A stretch of 64,000 bases of DNA from Streptomyces roseifaciens (GCF_001445655.1 NZ_LNBE01000003.1:1718530-1782529), one strand, 5' to 3'; shown: positions 42,756 to 51,750, counted from the stretch's first letter. Numbers and translations: made by a program. Notes: generated from the letters alone by a model not told the origin.

Positions 42756-44159
42756 TCACCGCAGTAGGCGGTTTGCCGGTCGGTGAGCTCCGTGTCCGGG
42801 GAGTTCTGGTGCGGGCCGCCCGGTTCTATAGCGTGGCGACTTCTTCCCGAGCCGCCACTCCATGACTGTCCGGTCCCCTTTGGCGAGGTTGCAGTCGGGG
42901 CACGCCGGCACCAGGTTCCCGATGCTGTCATCCCCACCTCGGGAAATCGGAATGATGTGCTCTTGATGCAGGGATTGAGACTTCTCGCCACAGTAGGCAC
43001 ATGCGCCCCCGTACCGATCCCACAGTCGCGCGAGTTCGCGCCCGGTTATGCCGTATCGCTTGGAACTGGCCAGCATCGCCCGGCGTTGATGGTTTCCGCG
43101 ACGCTTCGCGGCACGGACCTTCTCCGGATTCGCCTCGAAGTAGGCGCGCCGGGAGCATCGACTCGAACAGTAGACGCGGTTCGCCGTACTGAGAGGCATA
43201 CTCTCGCCGCAGTGGGCGCACGGGCGTGAACGGAGAGCTGTTCCCACCTTGCGCTTGTACTGGAATTTCAAGTAGCAGGACTGCCCACAGAATTTGGCAG
43301 TGGCTGGACGATGGGACATCGTGCCACCGCACCAGGCACAGGAGCGGGCTTTGGGCTTGGGCGTGTAGTTGGCGCGGTACCAGCATCCGTAGCCGCAGTA
43401 CTTGCGGAGACCGTGTTCCTGTGCCTCGATCGGTTGCCCGCAGACCTCACAGTGCCGGTCTTGTTTCGCCTCTGCACGTTGCACCTTGCGACGCTCTGCC
43501 TGCGCAAGGTTGTTCATGGTGACCTGGCACTCAACCGAGCAGTAGAGAGCGAGGGCACGCCTCTCGGAAGGGACAGCCAGGCCGCAGCCTTTGCACGCAA
43601 GCGGCTCCGTGCGCACCTTCGGTTTGCTGCGAGCCTTGCATGGCTGACAATGCTGCGGTCTGCGCCCCGCTTTGCCCCCGGGCGATTCGAAGGGGCTCCC
43701 GCAGCCCTTGCACCAGAGGGTTATCGAGACCGGCCTTGACTCGGCTCGCTTCTCGCGCCGCCTGAGCAGCCGCTCCTCATGGGACATGGCGGGCTGACGC
43801 GGGACATGCCCCTGAGCCCTGTAGTAGCACTGCTGGCCGCAGTGCCTCGCGAAGGCCTTGAGGTGATTGATATCGGCACCGCAGACTTCGCACCTTCTGT
43901 CGCCCCGAAGGAGGCGCAGTTCCTCCATGCGCGCCGTGTGATGACTCTTGGACCTGCGGACGCTCGCGGCGGCCCTGTGCTCCTCGGAGCAGTAACGGGG
44001 AGGTGCGCCAGGGCGGTTCGGCCGAGCGAACCGGGTGCCGCACTCCTCGCAGGTGAGCATGGTCGGTCGGCGTGCTTCTCGGGCACATGCATCCGAACAG
44101 TACTTCGCCAGTCCGTGCCGGTGGCTGATGTCCACGCTGCATACAGCACATCTCCGCAT
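42756..44159 (-). CDS. HNH endonuclease with eight tandem zinc-binding modules
   Basis: 467 aa from ATG 44157-44159 (GTG 44201 possible). Eight consecutive modules of the form CxxC(16-22)C(2-3)C, or a His variant, span residues about 4-355, for example CAVC...YCSDAC, CEECG...YCSEEH, CEVCG...HCGQQC, CKGCG...YCSVEC, CAWCG...FCGQSC and CAHCG...YCSSRC. A C-terminal HNH nuclease follows: CAYCG, QEHIIPISRGGDDSIGNLVP, CPDCNLAKGD. Zinc arrays presumably bind DNA or RNA, and the HNH cuts it. The local base use has more A/T than neighbours, suggesting transfer. Confidence 0.85.
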   Translation of the reverse strand: MRRCAVCSVDISHRHGLAKYCSDACAREARRPTMLTCEECGTRFARPNRPGAPPRYCSEEHRAAASVRRSKSHHTARMEELRLLRGDRRCEVCGADINHLKAFARHCGQQCYYRAQGHVPRQPAMSHEERLLRRREKRAESRPVSITLWCKGCGSPFESPGGKAGRRPQHCQPCKARSKPKVRTEPLACKGCGLAVPSERRALALYCSVECQVTMNNLAQAERRKVQRAEAKQDRHCEVCGQPIEAQEHGLRKYCGYGCWYRANYTPKPKARSCAWCGGTMSHRPATAKFCGQSCYLKFQYKRKVGTALRSRPCAHCGESMPLSTANRVYCSSRCSRRAYFEANPEKVRAAKRRGNHQRRAMLASSKRYGITGRELARLWDRYGGACAYCGEKSQSLHQEHIIPISRGGDDSIGNLVPACPDCNLAKGDRTVMEWRLGKKSPRYRTGRPAPELPGHGAHRPANRLLR

Positions 44160-44491
44160 GAGTTTCTGTCCCGCCCCCTCATCGTCGCGCCCGGCACGCA
44201 CTCATCGTCGGCGTCGGCGTCAGCGTCGGCGTTCAAGGTAGGGCACGGCACTGACACGTTCAGGACTTTCTCGCCTGTGCCTCCGGGGGCGGAGTTGGCA
44301 GCGGAGCGCGTGGCCTGGAAGCCGGATGTGGGGCGAACCGGCCTGCGAGACTGCGATTGTGGAACTCGCCCATGCCGGCCTTCGGCTCATCGGGGCAGGG
44401 AACCCACGCCGTTGTCCGCGGCGGCGGCTGGACCAGGACTCCTTGGGTCTGACCAGGCGGCCGCGCCCCAGCCTCGCTGAGGCGCCAACTA
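44160..44491. other. Gap with a hexanucleotide repeat, no clear gene
   Basis: The 44204-44233 stretch is a GTCGGC tandem (about four copies with one variant). Frames beyond it are not convincing on either strand. It could contain the promoter of the HNH gene. Confidence 0.4.
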
Positions 44492-45730
44492 TTAGGCGGC
44501 TTCGGTGGGACTGCCTCCGTAGTGCCATTCGATGAGTTCGGGGTGCCATTCGAGGAGCAGGATGGTGGCGTCGTCGCTGAGGGCGTTGCCCTGGTATTCG
44601 AGGATTGCGTGGATGAGCAGCCGCAGGACTTCGGAGGGCTGCTGGCCGGCGGCGGAGGAGCGGATGATGAAGTCGGTGAACCGGTCCAGGCCGAAAGCCT
44701 CGCCGTCCTTGCCACGGGCCTCGGTGACACCGTCGGTGTACAGGAGCACCCGGTCACCGGGTTCCAGCGTCGTGTTGTACACCTCGCGGCGGGTGGGTTC
44801 GAGCTGGAACGGCAGCCCCATGGGTGGCTGAGGTGGGCTTTCCAGGGCATGCTCCAGCACGCCCTCATTACGGATCAGCAGGGGAGGCGGGTGGCCGCAG
44901 TTGCACCACCGCAGCACGCCGGTGTCCACATCCAGCTGGCACACCACGCCCGTGCAGAACTGTTCGGGGAGCCACTCGGCGAGCGTCCGATCCACCGTCT
45001 CGATCATGTTCGGCAGGTCGACACCGGAGCGGCGGCCGTTGCGGCAACCGGCCATCACCACGGAAGTGGTCAGTCCCGAGGCGAGGTCGTGGCCCATCCC
45101 GTCGAAGATGCTGGCGTGCAGGATGTTCTTGCTCACCGAGTGGTCGAAGGCGTCTCCGCCGAGTTCGTAGGCGGGTTCCAGAACAGCGGTGGAGATCACG
45201 CCGGTGCGGCCGACACTGCGCGGTGGCAGGAAGGCACGCAGCATCTCGGTGGGCAGATCCATGCCCTGCGTGCGAATGCGGGCGACGAACCAGTCGCTGT
45301 AGGTGCGCTTGGAGGTGACCACCAGGGACAGCACCCGCGCCAGCATCCGGCACCGGCGCAGCCGCACCCCGTCCAGCACCCCGGCCCGCACACCCAGCAC
45401 GCCGAGCCGCTCCGCACCGTCCACCATCGGCAGCCACACCACCACGTCCTGCCGGGACTCGTGGACCCGCAGCGACAGTGTGCGGTAGGCCCAGCCTCCT
45501 TCACTGGAGTCCACCGGCAGCCGTTCGGTCTGGTCGTCTAGAGGGATGAGCAGATGCTGCTGGAGGTCGACGAGGTAGATCGTGGCGCTGTCGAGGCCGA
45601 GTGCCCGGGCGCACCGGTTCACCAGTCCGGGCAGTTGGTAAGGGACGATCGCATTGGCCTCCGCGAGCAGCCGTTCCAGCATCTGCTCGTCCGCCCCGGT
45701 GGTGACCGCCCAGTCGTCCCTGCCGACCAT
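44492..45730 (-). CDS. GAF/SpoIIE-type PP2C serine phosphatase
   Basis: 412 aa, ATG 45728-45730 with GGAGG six bases upstream. The N-terminal half resembles a GAF-like sensor (LVNRCARALGLDSATIYLVD, VVWLPMVDGAERLGVLGVRA). The C-terminal half is a SpoIIE phosphatase: metal residues in GGDAFDHS, FDGMGHD, DTGVLRWCNCGHPPP and SDDATIL. Such proteins dephosphorylate anti-anti-sigma factors. No anti-sigma or STAS gene adjoins it. Confidence 0.87.
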   Translation of the reverse strand: MVGRDDWAVTTGADEQMLERLLAEANAIVPYQLPGLVNRCARALGLDSATIYLVDLQQHLLIPLDDQTERLPVDSSEGGWAYRTLSLRVHESRQDVVVWLPMVDGAERLGVLGVRAGVLDGVRLRRCRMLARVLSLVVTSKRTYSDWFVARIRTQGMDLPTEMLRAFLPPRSVGRTGVISTAVLEPAYELGGDAFDHSVSKNILHASIFDGMGHDLASGLTTSVVMAGCRNGRRSGVDLPNMIETVDRTLAEWLPEQFCTGVVCQLDVDTGVLRWCNCGHPPPLLIRNEGVLEHALESPPQPPMGLPFQLEPTRREVYNTTLEPGDRVLLYTDGVTEARGKDGEAFGLDRFTDFIIRSSAAGQQPSEVLRLLIHAILEYQGNALSDDATILLLEWHPELIEWHYGGSPTEAA

Positions 45731-45930
45731 GACACCACCTCCGCCATATCAGGATCGCATCTATCCGTCCGAGTCTCATTCCGGGCGGAAAGCGGAGGCG
45801 CTAGGGCGGTGGGCAAGAAGACATTCGCCCGCCCGCGCACCTGTCATTTCCGTATCGACCCGATGCCCCTGGCGCTTTGGATCTGCAGCGTCTGAGTGAC
45901 GTTCGCTGACGGCATCCCGCCCGTCGTTAG

Positions 45931-46086
45931 GCCCGCCCGGATGCCCGCGGGGGTGTCCCGGAGTGGACTGCCGAGCCCACCGGCTTCCCTCAACATGCTG
46001 AGATCTGGGGAGTGCACGCCGACGGCATCGAAGAGGCCGTCGGCTTCTTCGTCAAGAACGAAAGGCTGTGGAATTTCTATGCCTGA
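45931..46086 (+). pseudogene. C-terminal remnant of an unrecognised gene
   Basis: The frame between a TAG at 45928 and TGA at 46084-46086 reads PEWTAEPTGFPQHAEIWGVH then ADGIEEAVGFFVKNERLWNF, with strong coding character and no ATG. It ends by overlapping the next start codon (ATGCCTGA), as in a coupled operon. The 5' part is missing or decayed. No family recognised. Confidence 0.4.
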
Positions 46087-46511
46087 CCCTGCGGGTTTCC
46101 CCTTCCCGGTCAAGGGCGAGGTCGCCGTCTTCCACGGTGAGTTCTACCGGGCCCGTGCCGCCCTGGGGCTGTGGCCGTCCGCTGAGTTGCTGCCCGATCC
46201 CGGCCGTCCCGCACCCGTGGGCCTCGCGCCGCGTGAGGCGGCCGATGGGTCGGTGGGGTACCTGGTTGCGCCGGAGCGCCTGGAAGCCTGGTACGCCGTG
46301 ACGTGGACGTTCCGCTGGCGCGGTGAGCTCTTCGAGTGCACCGCCGCCACGCCCGCCACGCTCTCGGGCGCGCTGGGGTTTCGCGGACAACTTTCAGCTT
46401 GACCCGGAGGCAGGCCCCGACAGGGTCCACACCCAGTACACGATCACGGTGGACCTCGACGGTGTCACCGACCTCGAACAGCACCGCACCGACCTACTGG
46501 CCAACCAGTAG
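46079..46511 (+). pseudogene. Frameshifted hypothetical gene
   Basis: ATG 46079 with GAAAGG upstream starts MPDPAGFPFPVKGEVAVFHG and goes on through YLVAPERLEAWYAVTWTFRW until about 46375. The continuation (FADNFQLDPEAG, HTQYTITVDLDGVTDLEQHR, TDLLANQ) is one base off. One surplus base in the GGGGTTT run near 46375-46382 would explain it. The joined protein would be about 140 aa. No family recognised; the protein contains a late acidic strand-rich region. Either a decaying gene or a sequencing error. Confidence 0.6.
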
Positions 46512-46829
46512 TCGAGGCCTTGAGGGGCCTGGGGTCGCAGGTTCACGCCGCAGCGAGGGAGGGGACAAGGACGGGACCCGGGGTGCGGAAAGGGCCGTCT
46601 GCCTCATCGCCTCGACATCCAGGTCGCGGCCCGTCCTCGCTCGGCGGATCCCAGAGGGACCGTGGCCTCTGCTGACCGAACAGGCCCCCGCCCACGTCCC
46701 GGTCTGCACCTGGAACCTCGCCGACTACCGCCCGGGCCACACCCCGTCGTCCGGATCCGCCAACTGGCACACCTTCGGCGGCCCGGACCGGCCGCTCGTG
46801 GCGGCGAGTCCGGCCCGGGCGTCAGGGCA
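46512..46829. other. Gap, possible small remnant
   Basis: No clear gene. A plus-strand frame at about 46670-46815 (TEQAPAHVPVCTWNLADYRP) has some coding character but neither start nor end fits a gene. It may be a decayed fragment. Confidence 0.3.
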
Positions 46830-47246
46830 TCAGCAGTGGGGGATGCCCTTCTGCGGGTCCCCCTTGGTGTCGACGTTGCCGCCCCAGACCCACACGCCGG
46901 GGCCCAGGTGGCGGTTCATGGGCTTGCCCATCCAGACGCCGCCCTGGTACCAGACGTTGGTGTGCTGGCCGCCGGAGCTGACGTCCTGCCCGCGAGTCCA
47001 GCAGTCGATGTCGATGTAGGCGCCCCGGCCTGCCGTGCCGTAGACACGGCTCTTCAGCTTCGGGGCTCCACGGACGTTGCTGTGCAGGTCGATGGTGTAC
47101 CTGTCGTCCACCTTCACCGAAGCGGACGAGACGGATGCGGACGGGGCGGGCACGGCCTGAGCGACGCCGGCGGCGGTGCCTGTCATGAGGATGGCCGTGG
47201 CGGCCATGCAGACCGGTATGACTCTGTTGCGAGGACGGAGTGACAC
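46830..47246 (-). CDS. Small secreted SH3-like protein
   Basis: 138 aa from GTG 47244-47246 with GGAGGAAC upstream. The signal peptide VSLRPRNRVIPVCMAATAIL ends near AGVAQA. The mature part has a bacterial-SH3-like pattern: YTIDLHSNVRGAPKLKSRVY, GAYIDIDCWTRGQDV, NVWYQGGVWMGKPMNRHLG, GVWVWGGN. Two cysteines could form a disulfide. It is probably a secreted peptidoglycan- or ligand-binding protein. Function unknown. Confidence 0.68.
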   Translation of the reverse strand: MSLRPRNRVIPVCMAATAILMTGTAAGVAQAVPAPSASVSSASVKVDDRYTIDLHSNVRGAPKLKSRVYGTAGRGAYIDIDCWTRGQDVSSGGQHTNVWYQGGVWMGKPMNRHLGPGVWVWGGNVDTKGDPQKGIPHC

Positions 47247-47313
47247 GATGTTCCTCCTGAAGGAGTTTCTGGTGCTTCTGCGGTTCCTGGACGTATCAGG
47301 GCGTGTCAGGGCG

Positions 47314-47520
47314 TCAGGAGACGTAGCCTTGGCCGGCTTCGGGTAGCCGTCGGGCCGCCGTCGCCCGACCCGGCGCGCCGGCAGTCGACGGTGTAGGTGT
47401 GGTTGCGGTCCGGGTCGATCCGCTGCGCGTAGACCAAGGCTTCGGCCGCCACTGCGTTCAAGGCCGATCCCGGCAGTCAGTCCCACCGTCGCCGTGGTGA
47501 CGGCGTACGTCAGGCGCTTG
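47314..47520 (-). pseudogene. Decayed small secreted protein gene
   Basis: The minus-strand frame reads RLTYAVTTATVGLTAGIGL (signal-peptide-like), then shifts frame near 47455 into NAVAAEALVYAQRIDPDRNH and TYTVDCRRAGSGDGGP before a TGA. No start codon is left (GTC at the expected ATG). It lies just upstream of the SH3-like gene. The rest of the 47247-47620 gap shows nothing. Confidence 0.38.
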
Positions 47521-47620
47521 ACGTGAAGGATCCGGTGTCTCCATGCCTGATGAGGCCGTGCCCGAGGTCATCCACGTCGCGTCGCACGCGGCCGTGTCCT
47601 GGCCGGTCGGGGACGCGGCG

Positions 47621-48088
47621 TCAGTCCCATGGGTGGCACTGGTCTCGTACCGGAGTGCCCGAGGCGTTGCCGAGGCACACCCGCGCCTGGACGTCCTTGA
47701 TGGGCTTGCGGGAGCCGTACCACTGGGCCACGATCCCGTCGTTGCCGTCGGTGCAGTCGACAGCCGGTGAGCGGTAGTGCCAGTGATCGGCCCACTTACC
47801 GCCGTCCTTCACGTGGTAGCGGATCTGTGTGACCGCGCAGTATCCGTCACGCGCGTGGTCCCTCGCCCATGCCTGGACACCGACCTTGGTGCCGGTCCAC
47901 TTGATGTGCGCACCGCCGTCTGCCTGCTGCGTGGAACCACCGACCCAGCCCGAGGCCCAGCGTTCGTGCTCGGTGGTGCCGTACGACAGGGCGGGCCGCC
48001 AGTCGTTGCTGCTGTGCGCCTGCGCGCCGCCCGCAGCGGTCAGCAACAGGGCCGCGGTACCGGCCAGGGTGAGCAGTTTCCCCCGCAT
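47621..48088 (-). CDS. Small secreted hypothetical protein
   Basis: 155 aa, ATG 48086-48088 with GGAAAGGA upstream. Signal peptide MRGKLLTLAGTAALLLTAAG, cleavage near AQA-HSS. The mature part has four cysteines (YCAVTQIRYHVKDGG, VDCTDGNDG, RVCLGNASG, DQCHPWD) and aromatic residues. It looks like a disulfide-stabilised secreted protein of streptomycetes. Function unknown. Confidence 0.68.
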   Translation of the reverse strand: MRGKLLTLAGTAALLLTAAGGAQAHSSNDWRPALSYGTTEHERWASGWVGGSTQQADGGAHIKWTGTKVGVQAWARDHARDGYCAVTQIRYHVKDGGKWADHWHYRSPAVDCTDGNDGIVAQWYGSRKPIKDVQARVCLGNASGTPVRDQCHPWD

Positions 48089-48569
48089 GATCGGTCCTTT
48101 CCCACGTGTGGTGATACCTGCTGTGCCGGATCGTCGGGGTCGCCGGACTGTTCCTCAGGGCCACGTGTCCGGGCTGCTTCCCTCTCTCGCTGTCACCGCT
48201 CAGGTGCTGCGAGAGAGGGAAGCGCGGTGCCCGACAGCCGCCCCCGCGTCCCGCTGCCGGTGTCGCCCAAGCTACGGGTCCAGGCCGCCGCGCACATCGG
48301 GGCTAACCCTGAGTCGCTCCGGCGCCGGGGCTCGGCCTCGCCGGGCATGAATACGCCTGATGAGACGCGAAGGCGGGCATGCGAGCCTGATCTCGGCTTG
48401 GGGTCGTAGAGTCGTCTGCCTCATCACCTGATCCGTGGTCAGGGACAGGCCGGCCGACCGGGCGAGCTCGCCGCCTTCCCCGCACCGTCCTCGCTGACGG
48501 AGACAGCTGCTACGTGACATGCCGCAGCTCGCCTTGCTCCGGTCGCCGGCAACAGTCGATCATTCGCAG
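48089..48569. other. Gap with a perfect 15-bp inverted repeat
   Basis: GCTTCCCTCTCTCGC (48176-48190) and GCGAGAGAGGGAAGC (48209-48223) form a perfect dyad with an 18-nt loop. The frame starting VPDSRPRVPLPVSPKLRV (about 48226) is a weak coding candidate. No confident gene. Confidence 0.4.
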
Positions 48570-48878
48570 ATGAGACCCGAAGTTCAGGCGTTCGTAGCCG
48601 ACGGCCCCCTCCCCGACTGGGACGCCGACGATGAGGAGATCGACCGGCGAGTCCAACAACTCGAGGCCATCTCCGCGCCCGTCACGCCCGACGAGGCACA
48701 GGCCCTGGCTGCCTGCTTCGGACCCGACGACTGCTACGGCGTCGCCTGGTCACTGCTGCACCTGATCGAGACCGGCCCAGGCCCGGTGCCGCCGGTCACA
48801 CCGCCCGGCACCGATGCCGGTGAATGGCACCACACGCTCTGGAACCGCTGGGGAAACGGACTCGCCGATCACCGATGA
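48570..48878 (+). CDS. Small acidic hypothetical protein
   Basis: 102 aa from ATG 48570; no good ribosome site there, and an upstream start at 48519 is possible. The sequence is acidic (DWDADDEEIDRRVQQLE) and ends with WHHTLWNRWGNGL. No signal, no membrane segment. No family recognised. Likely intact and cytosolic. Confidence 0.5.
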   Translation: MRPEVQAFVADGPLPDWDADDEEIDRRVQQLEAISAPVTPDEAQALAACFGPDDCYGVAWSLLHLIETGPGPVPPVTPPGTDAGEWHHTLWNRWGNGLADHR

Positions 48879-48986
48879 GGGCTTGATGCGGTAGAGCCTT
48901 CGAGGCCGTCATGACAGGCATCCGTGGCGCGGCCCGGCCATGCGAACGGACAAGCTCGCCATCGCCCACGCCCTGGGCCCCCGACG

Positions 48987-49403
48987 TCACCCGAACGCGT
49001 TCCTGCCGCAATTGCCGTGCGCGGTACCGAGGATCTGTGAAGCCTGCTTCCCGGTGAGCTCAAGCTCCTGCTTGGTCTTTTTGGCCTGGTCGACGAGGGC
49101 CTGCCCGCGGGCGACGCAGAGCGCATTGCCATGAGTGACGAGCACGTCGTCGCTGATGCGGTCCAGATCCGGGTAGTGCTCCCGGATCGTCCTGAGGTAG
49201 AGCTTGGCCGACAGCCCTGTCAGCCCGTGTACTTCCGCGGGGGCCGCCGACGGACTCCCGGACGGGGCGGCCGAGGCGGACACGGACGCGGCAGCCGGTG
49301 TCGCCGAGGCGCTCGACTTGCTGTCACCGGACGGGCCGCACGCCGAGGCGCCGAAAGCGGCAACCGTAAGGCAGACGGCGAGCAGGGGCAGACGCTTGTG
49401 CAT
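48987..49403 (-). CDS. DUF732-like lipoprotein
   Basis: 138 aa, ATG 49401-49403 with AGGAG upstream. A signal peptide ends in the lipobox FGASAC. A Ser/Ala/Pro linker is followed by YLRTIREHYPDLDRISDDV and LVTHGNALCVARGQ, matching the actinobacterial DUF732 layout (two Cys, one helix bundle). It is probably anchored to the outer face of the membrane. Role unknown. Confidence 0.7.
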   Translation of the reverse strand: MHKRLPLLAVCLTVAAFGASACGPSGDSKSSASATPAAASVSASAAPSGSPSAAPAEVHGLTGLSAKLYLRTIREHYPDLDRISDDVLVTHGNALCVARGQALVDQAKKTKQELELTGKQASQILGTAHGNCGRNAFG

Positions 49404-49567
49404 GAATCTCCTGGTACGTAAGTGAACCGAGAGATTCTCTCTCATTCCCGGCGTGCTCTACGACTGCATTCTCCCGCCGGCCGGCTGCACCGCGCGGGCA
49501 TCACCGAGGGCCCAGCCTCTTTGGGCATGCTGGTGCCGAGTAGCGGGGCGCCTTCTCGGCACCCTTC

Positions 49568-49799
49568 ATCACTTGCCCCAGATCTTCCGGTAGGCCGCGC
49601 GGTAGCCGGGTGGGTCTCAGGAGGTGGCGTCGGCGCTGTTGGCGGCTGTGGCGATGTGGACGGGAGCCACGTATCCGCTGGCGGGATCGCCGGAGAAGGC
49701 TCGGTTGAACTCGTCGACGATCTGCCGCCCTGCTCCGTGAGCGCCTCTGGCACGGTGGCTGCCTGGGATTGTTTGCTGTTGATGCGTTGGAAGGCGGAG
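49568..49799 (-). pseudogene. Duplicated 3' fragment of the sugar-binding protein gene
   Basis: This stretch repeats 57971-58203 almost base for base (ATCACTTGCCCCAGAT ... TTGGAAGGCGGAG), with scattered changes and a one-base deletion (GATCTGCCGCC versus GATCTGCCAGCC) that breaks the frame. It therefore copies only the last 77 codons of the ABC-type binding-protein gene 57972-59126. It has no start and is not translatable. Confidence 0.88.
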
Positions 49800-49802
49800 A
49801 AG

Positions 49803-51218
49803 TCACGATTCATTCGCTTCGGCACCCTTGCGCGGATCGGACCGCACGCAGAGGGAGATCGTGGTGGGAGGCTCCGAGTCCCCATGGCCGACCTTTACCA
49901 CCACCCGGTCCTCCTCCCGGCCGGCCCGCAGCGCGGGGAGCGCGGCCCGGCCCCGGGCGTCCGTGGCCAGGAGGGTCTCTGTCGTTCCGTCGCTGAACGT
50001 CGTGCCTCCGTCGGAGACCACACGGCAGGTGAGCGGCACGCCGGGGATGGGCAGGCCGTTGCTGATGTACTGAACCACGCCCGACATTCCGGTGCGCTGC
50101 CCCGGCGCTGTCTCCGTCACCAGTTGGGACACGAACTGGGTTTTCCCGCAGGGACTTTCGGGGTCATCGGGTATCGGGTACTGCCCGATCGACTTGTTGG
50201 TCGGGTTGGTGTACCAGACCCATTTGCCGTGCTTGTCCACGCACAGCCCCATGGCGTCGCCGCCGTTCGGCAGGGACGGGCCCGGGAGCTCGGTAATGCT
50301 CTTGTCCGTACGGAAGCGCGAGATCCCATTGCTGGTCGCTACCCAGAGATTTCCGTCCGTGCCCAGCATCATTTGCCGAGGCGCGCCGAATCCGGAGATG
50401 AACCGCTGCGTCCAGCTGCGGAGGGCTGTGTCGTACCGACAGATCTGGCTTGGGTTTTCGGTGCCTACCCATACCGCGTCCCCATTGGGGCTGGCGACGA
50501 CGTGAACCGGCTTCTGGTTGCTTCCCCCGGGGAGCGGAATGGGCTGAGGCTGCTCGTCCTTGGCGGGGGTGTACCTGTAAAGGCTGTTCGTCTTCCGTGG
50601 ATAGTCTCCCGCGCTGGCCTGCCCCGTCACCCAATAGGTGAAATCGCCGGGTGATTTCGCGTTCGCCGGAGCGGTGACGGCCACGGACCAGGGCCATGTG
50701 TCATAGACCGGGTTCTGCTGGGCATCCGGAAACGGATATGTGCTGGGAGTGCCGGACTCGTCTTCCACGTCACAATATCCGACCACAGCATGCAGGGGCT
50801 CGACGAACATGATCCAATAGGAATACATGGGTGTCCCGGCGGCGCCCGTATCGATCAGGAGCCACGTGAGGGTCTGAACCCAGGATTCATAGGCAAGCTT
50901 GACCCCGCTGAGTCGCCTCTGGTCCACGATGTCGTATTGGACGACCGAGTCTCCGGCCCAATCGGAGACGCAGGTGAACCATACGGCCTTCCTCCCGTCC
51001 GTTCGCGTCGGGCGGGGGTCCGGAATGATTCCGATGCAGGGGGTGGGGACTTCGTCGGTGACCGCGAGTTGGTTGGCAAGGCTTGTCGGATTCACCTGGA
51101 CGAGCCCGCTCCACTCGGTCGTCACCCAAAGGTATCCATCCGGTCCCACGGTGACGAACTGCGGATCAGAGGCGCCATTGAGGAGTGGGTATTCCACGGG
51201 TTCGCCAACGCCCGGCAT
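49803..51218 (-). CDS. Vgb-like beta-propeller protein with C-terminal Ig-like domain
   Basis: 471 aa from ATG 51216-51218, with GGAGGAG nine bases upstream (GTG 51320 is possible but has no ribosome site). Residues 1-370 have repeated propeller blades: DPQFVTVGPDGYLWVTTEWS, KPVHVVASPNGDAVWVGTEN, APRQMMLGTDGNLWVATSNG, DAMGLCVDKHGKWVWYTNP. This resembles virginiamycin B lyase-like propellers. A C-terminal region (VPLTCRVVSDGGTTFSDGTT) is Ig-like. No signal peptide is seen, so it may be cytosolic. Confidence 0.7.
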   Translation of the reverse strand: MPGVGEPVEYPLLNGASDPQFVTVGPDGYLWVTTEWSGLVQVNPTSLANQLAVTDEVPTPCIGIIPDPRPTRTDGRKAVWFTCVSDWAGDSVVQYDIVDQRRLSGVKLAYESWVQTLTWLLIDTGAAGTPMYSYWIMFVEPLHAVVGYCDVEDESGTPSTYPFPDAQQNPVYDTWPWSVAVTAPANAKSPGDFTYWVTGQASAGDYPRKTNSLYRYTPAKDEQPQPIPLPGGSNQKPVHVVASPNGDAVWVGTENPSQICRYDTALRSWTQRFISGFGAPRQMMLGTDGNLWVATSNGISRFRTDKSITELPGPSLPNGGDAMGLCVDKHGKWVWYTNPTNKSIGQYPIPDDPESPCGKTQFVSQLVTETAPGQRTGMSGVVQYISNGLPIPGVPLTCRVVSDGGTTFSDGTTETLLATDARGRAALPALRAGREEDRVVVKVGHGDSEPPTTISLCVRSDPRKGAEANES

Positions 51219-51513
51219 TCTGGACCACTCCTCCAATGTGCCGCTCAAGAATGAAGTGTCTACTATCGGCCCGGCGTGCCCGCCGTGCAAGTGGCCGTTG
51301 GAAGATTGGCTTGAACGCACGCCGTAAGGTGCGCGTTCAGGTATTTCTCAGGTGACTGGTGTTCGGTGTCGGCGAAATGATTCCCCCGCGCCTTTGCGGC
51401 CCTCTGTGTGACATATCCATTACACATGCTGCTGTGAATGTTGTGCCAGAGTACGGCTCCGGGTGTGCGTGAGGCGCATGGGCGCAGCTGTCCAGCCAGA
51501 GCGAGCAGGGGAC

Positions 51514-51711
51514 ATGAGGAGTGGGCAAGCGGTTCATGTCTTCACGCTCGCGGGCCTCCTGCTCGGGGGTGCCCTCTACGAGCTCTACTCCCTGGCGGGC
51601 CTCGAGCCGGCCTGCTACGCAGCCATTCCGGCGGTCTACTGCACCAATTGGCTTGTGGCACGAGCGCGCCAGTGGTGGGCGCTCCGCCGCACGGCCGCAC
51701 AGCAAGAGTGA
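51514..51711 (+). CDS. Small hydrophobic membrane protein
   Basis: 65 aa from ATG 51514 (weak site CAGGGGAC; GTG 51463 would add 17 aa). A single hydrophobic helix VFTLAGLLLGGALYELYSLA, then a tail with CYAAIPAVYCTNWL and a basic end. It could be a phage- or plasmid-derived small protein, as it lies in a region with element remnants. No known motif. Confidence 0.45.
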   Translation: MRSGQAVHVFTLAGLLLGGALYELYSLAGLEPACYAAIPAVYCTNWLVARARQWWALRRTAAQQE

Positions 51712-51750
51712 GAGATCCCAGCAAGCAGCAGTAGATGCTGCACCTTCACT

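Noticed and set aside
42756..44159. A classical type II restriction system
   Set aside because: No methyltransferase is adjacent; the HNH motif and zinc modules fit a stand-alone nuclease.
46590..48450. Shared short string CGTCTGCCTCATC at about 46600 and 48415 as attachment sites
   Set aside because: Only about 13 bases match and neither site adjoins an integrase or tRNA gene, so it is likely chance or a small repeat.
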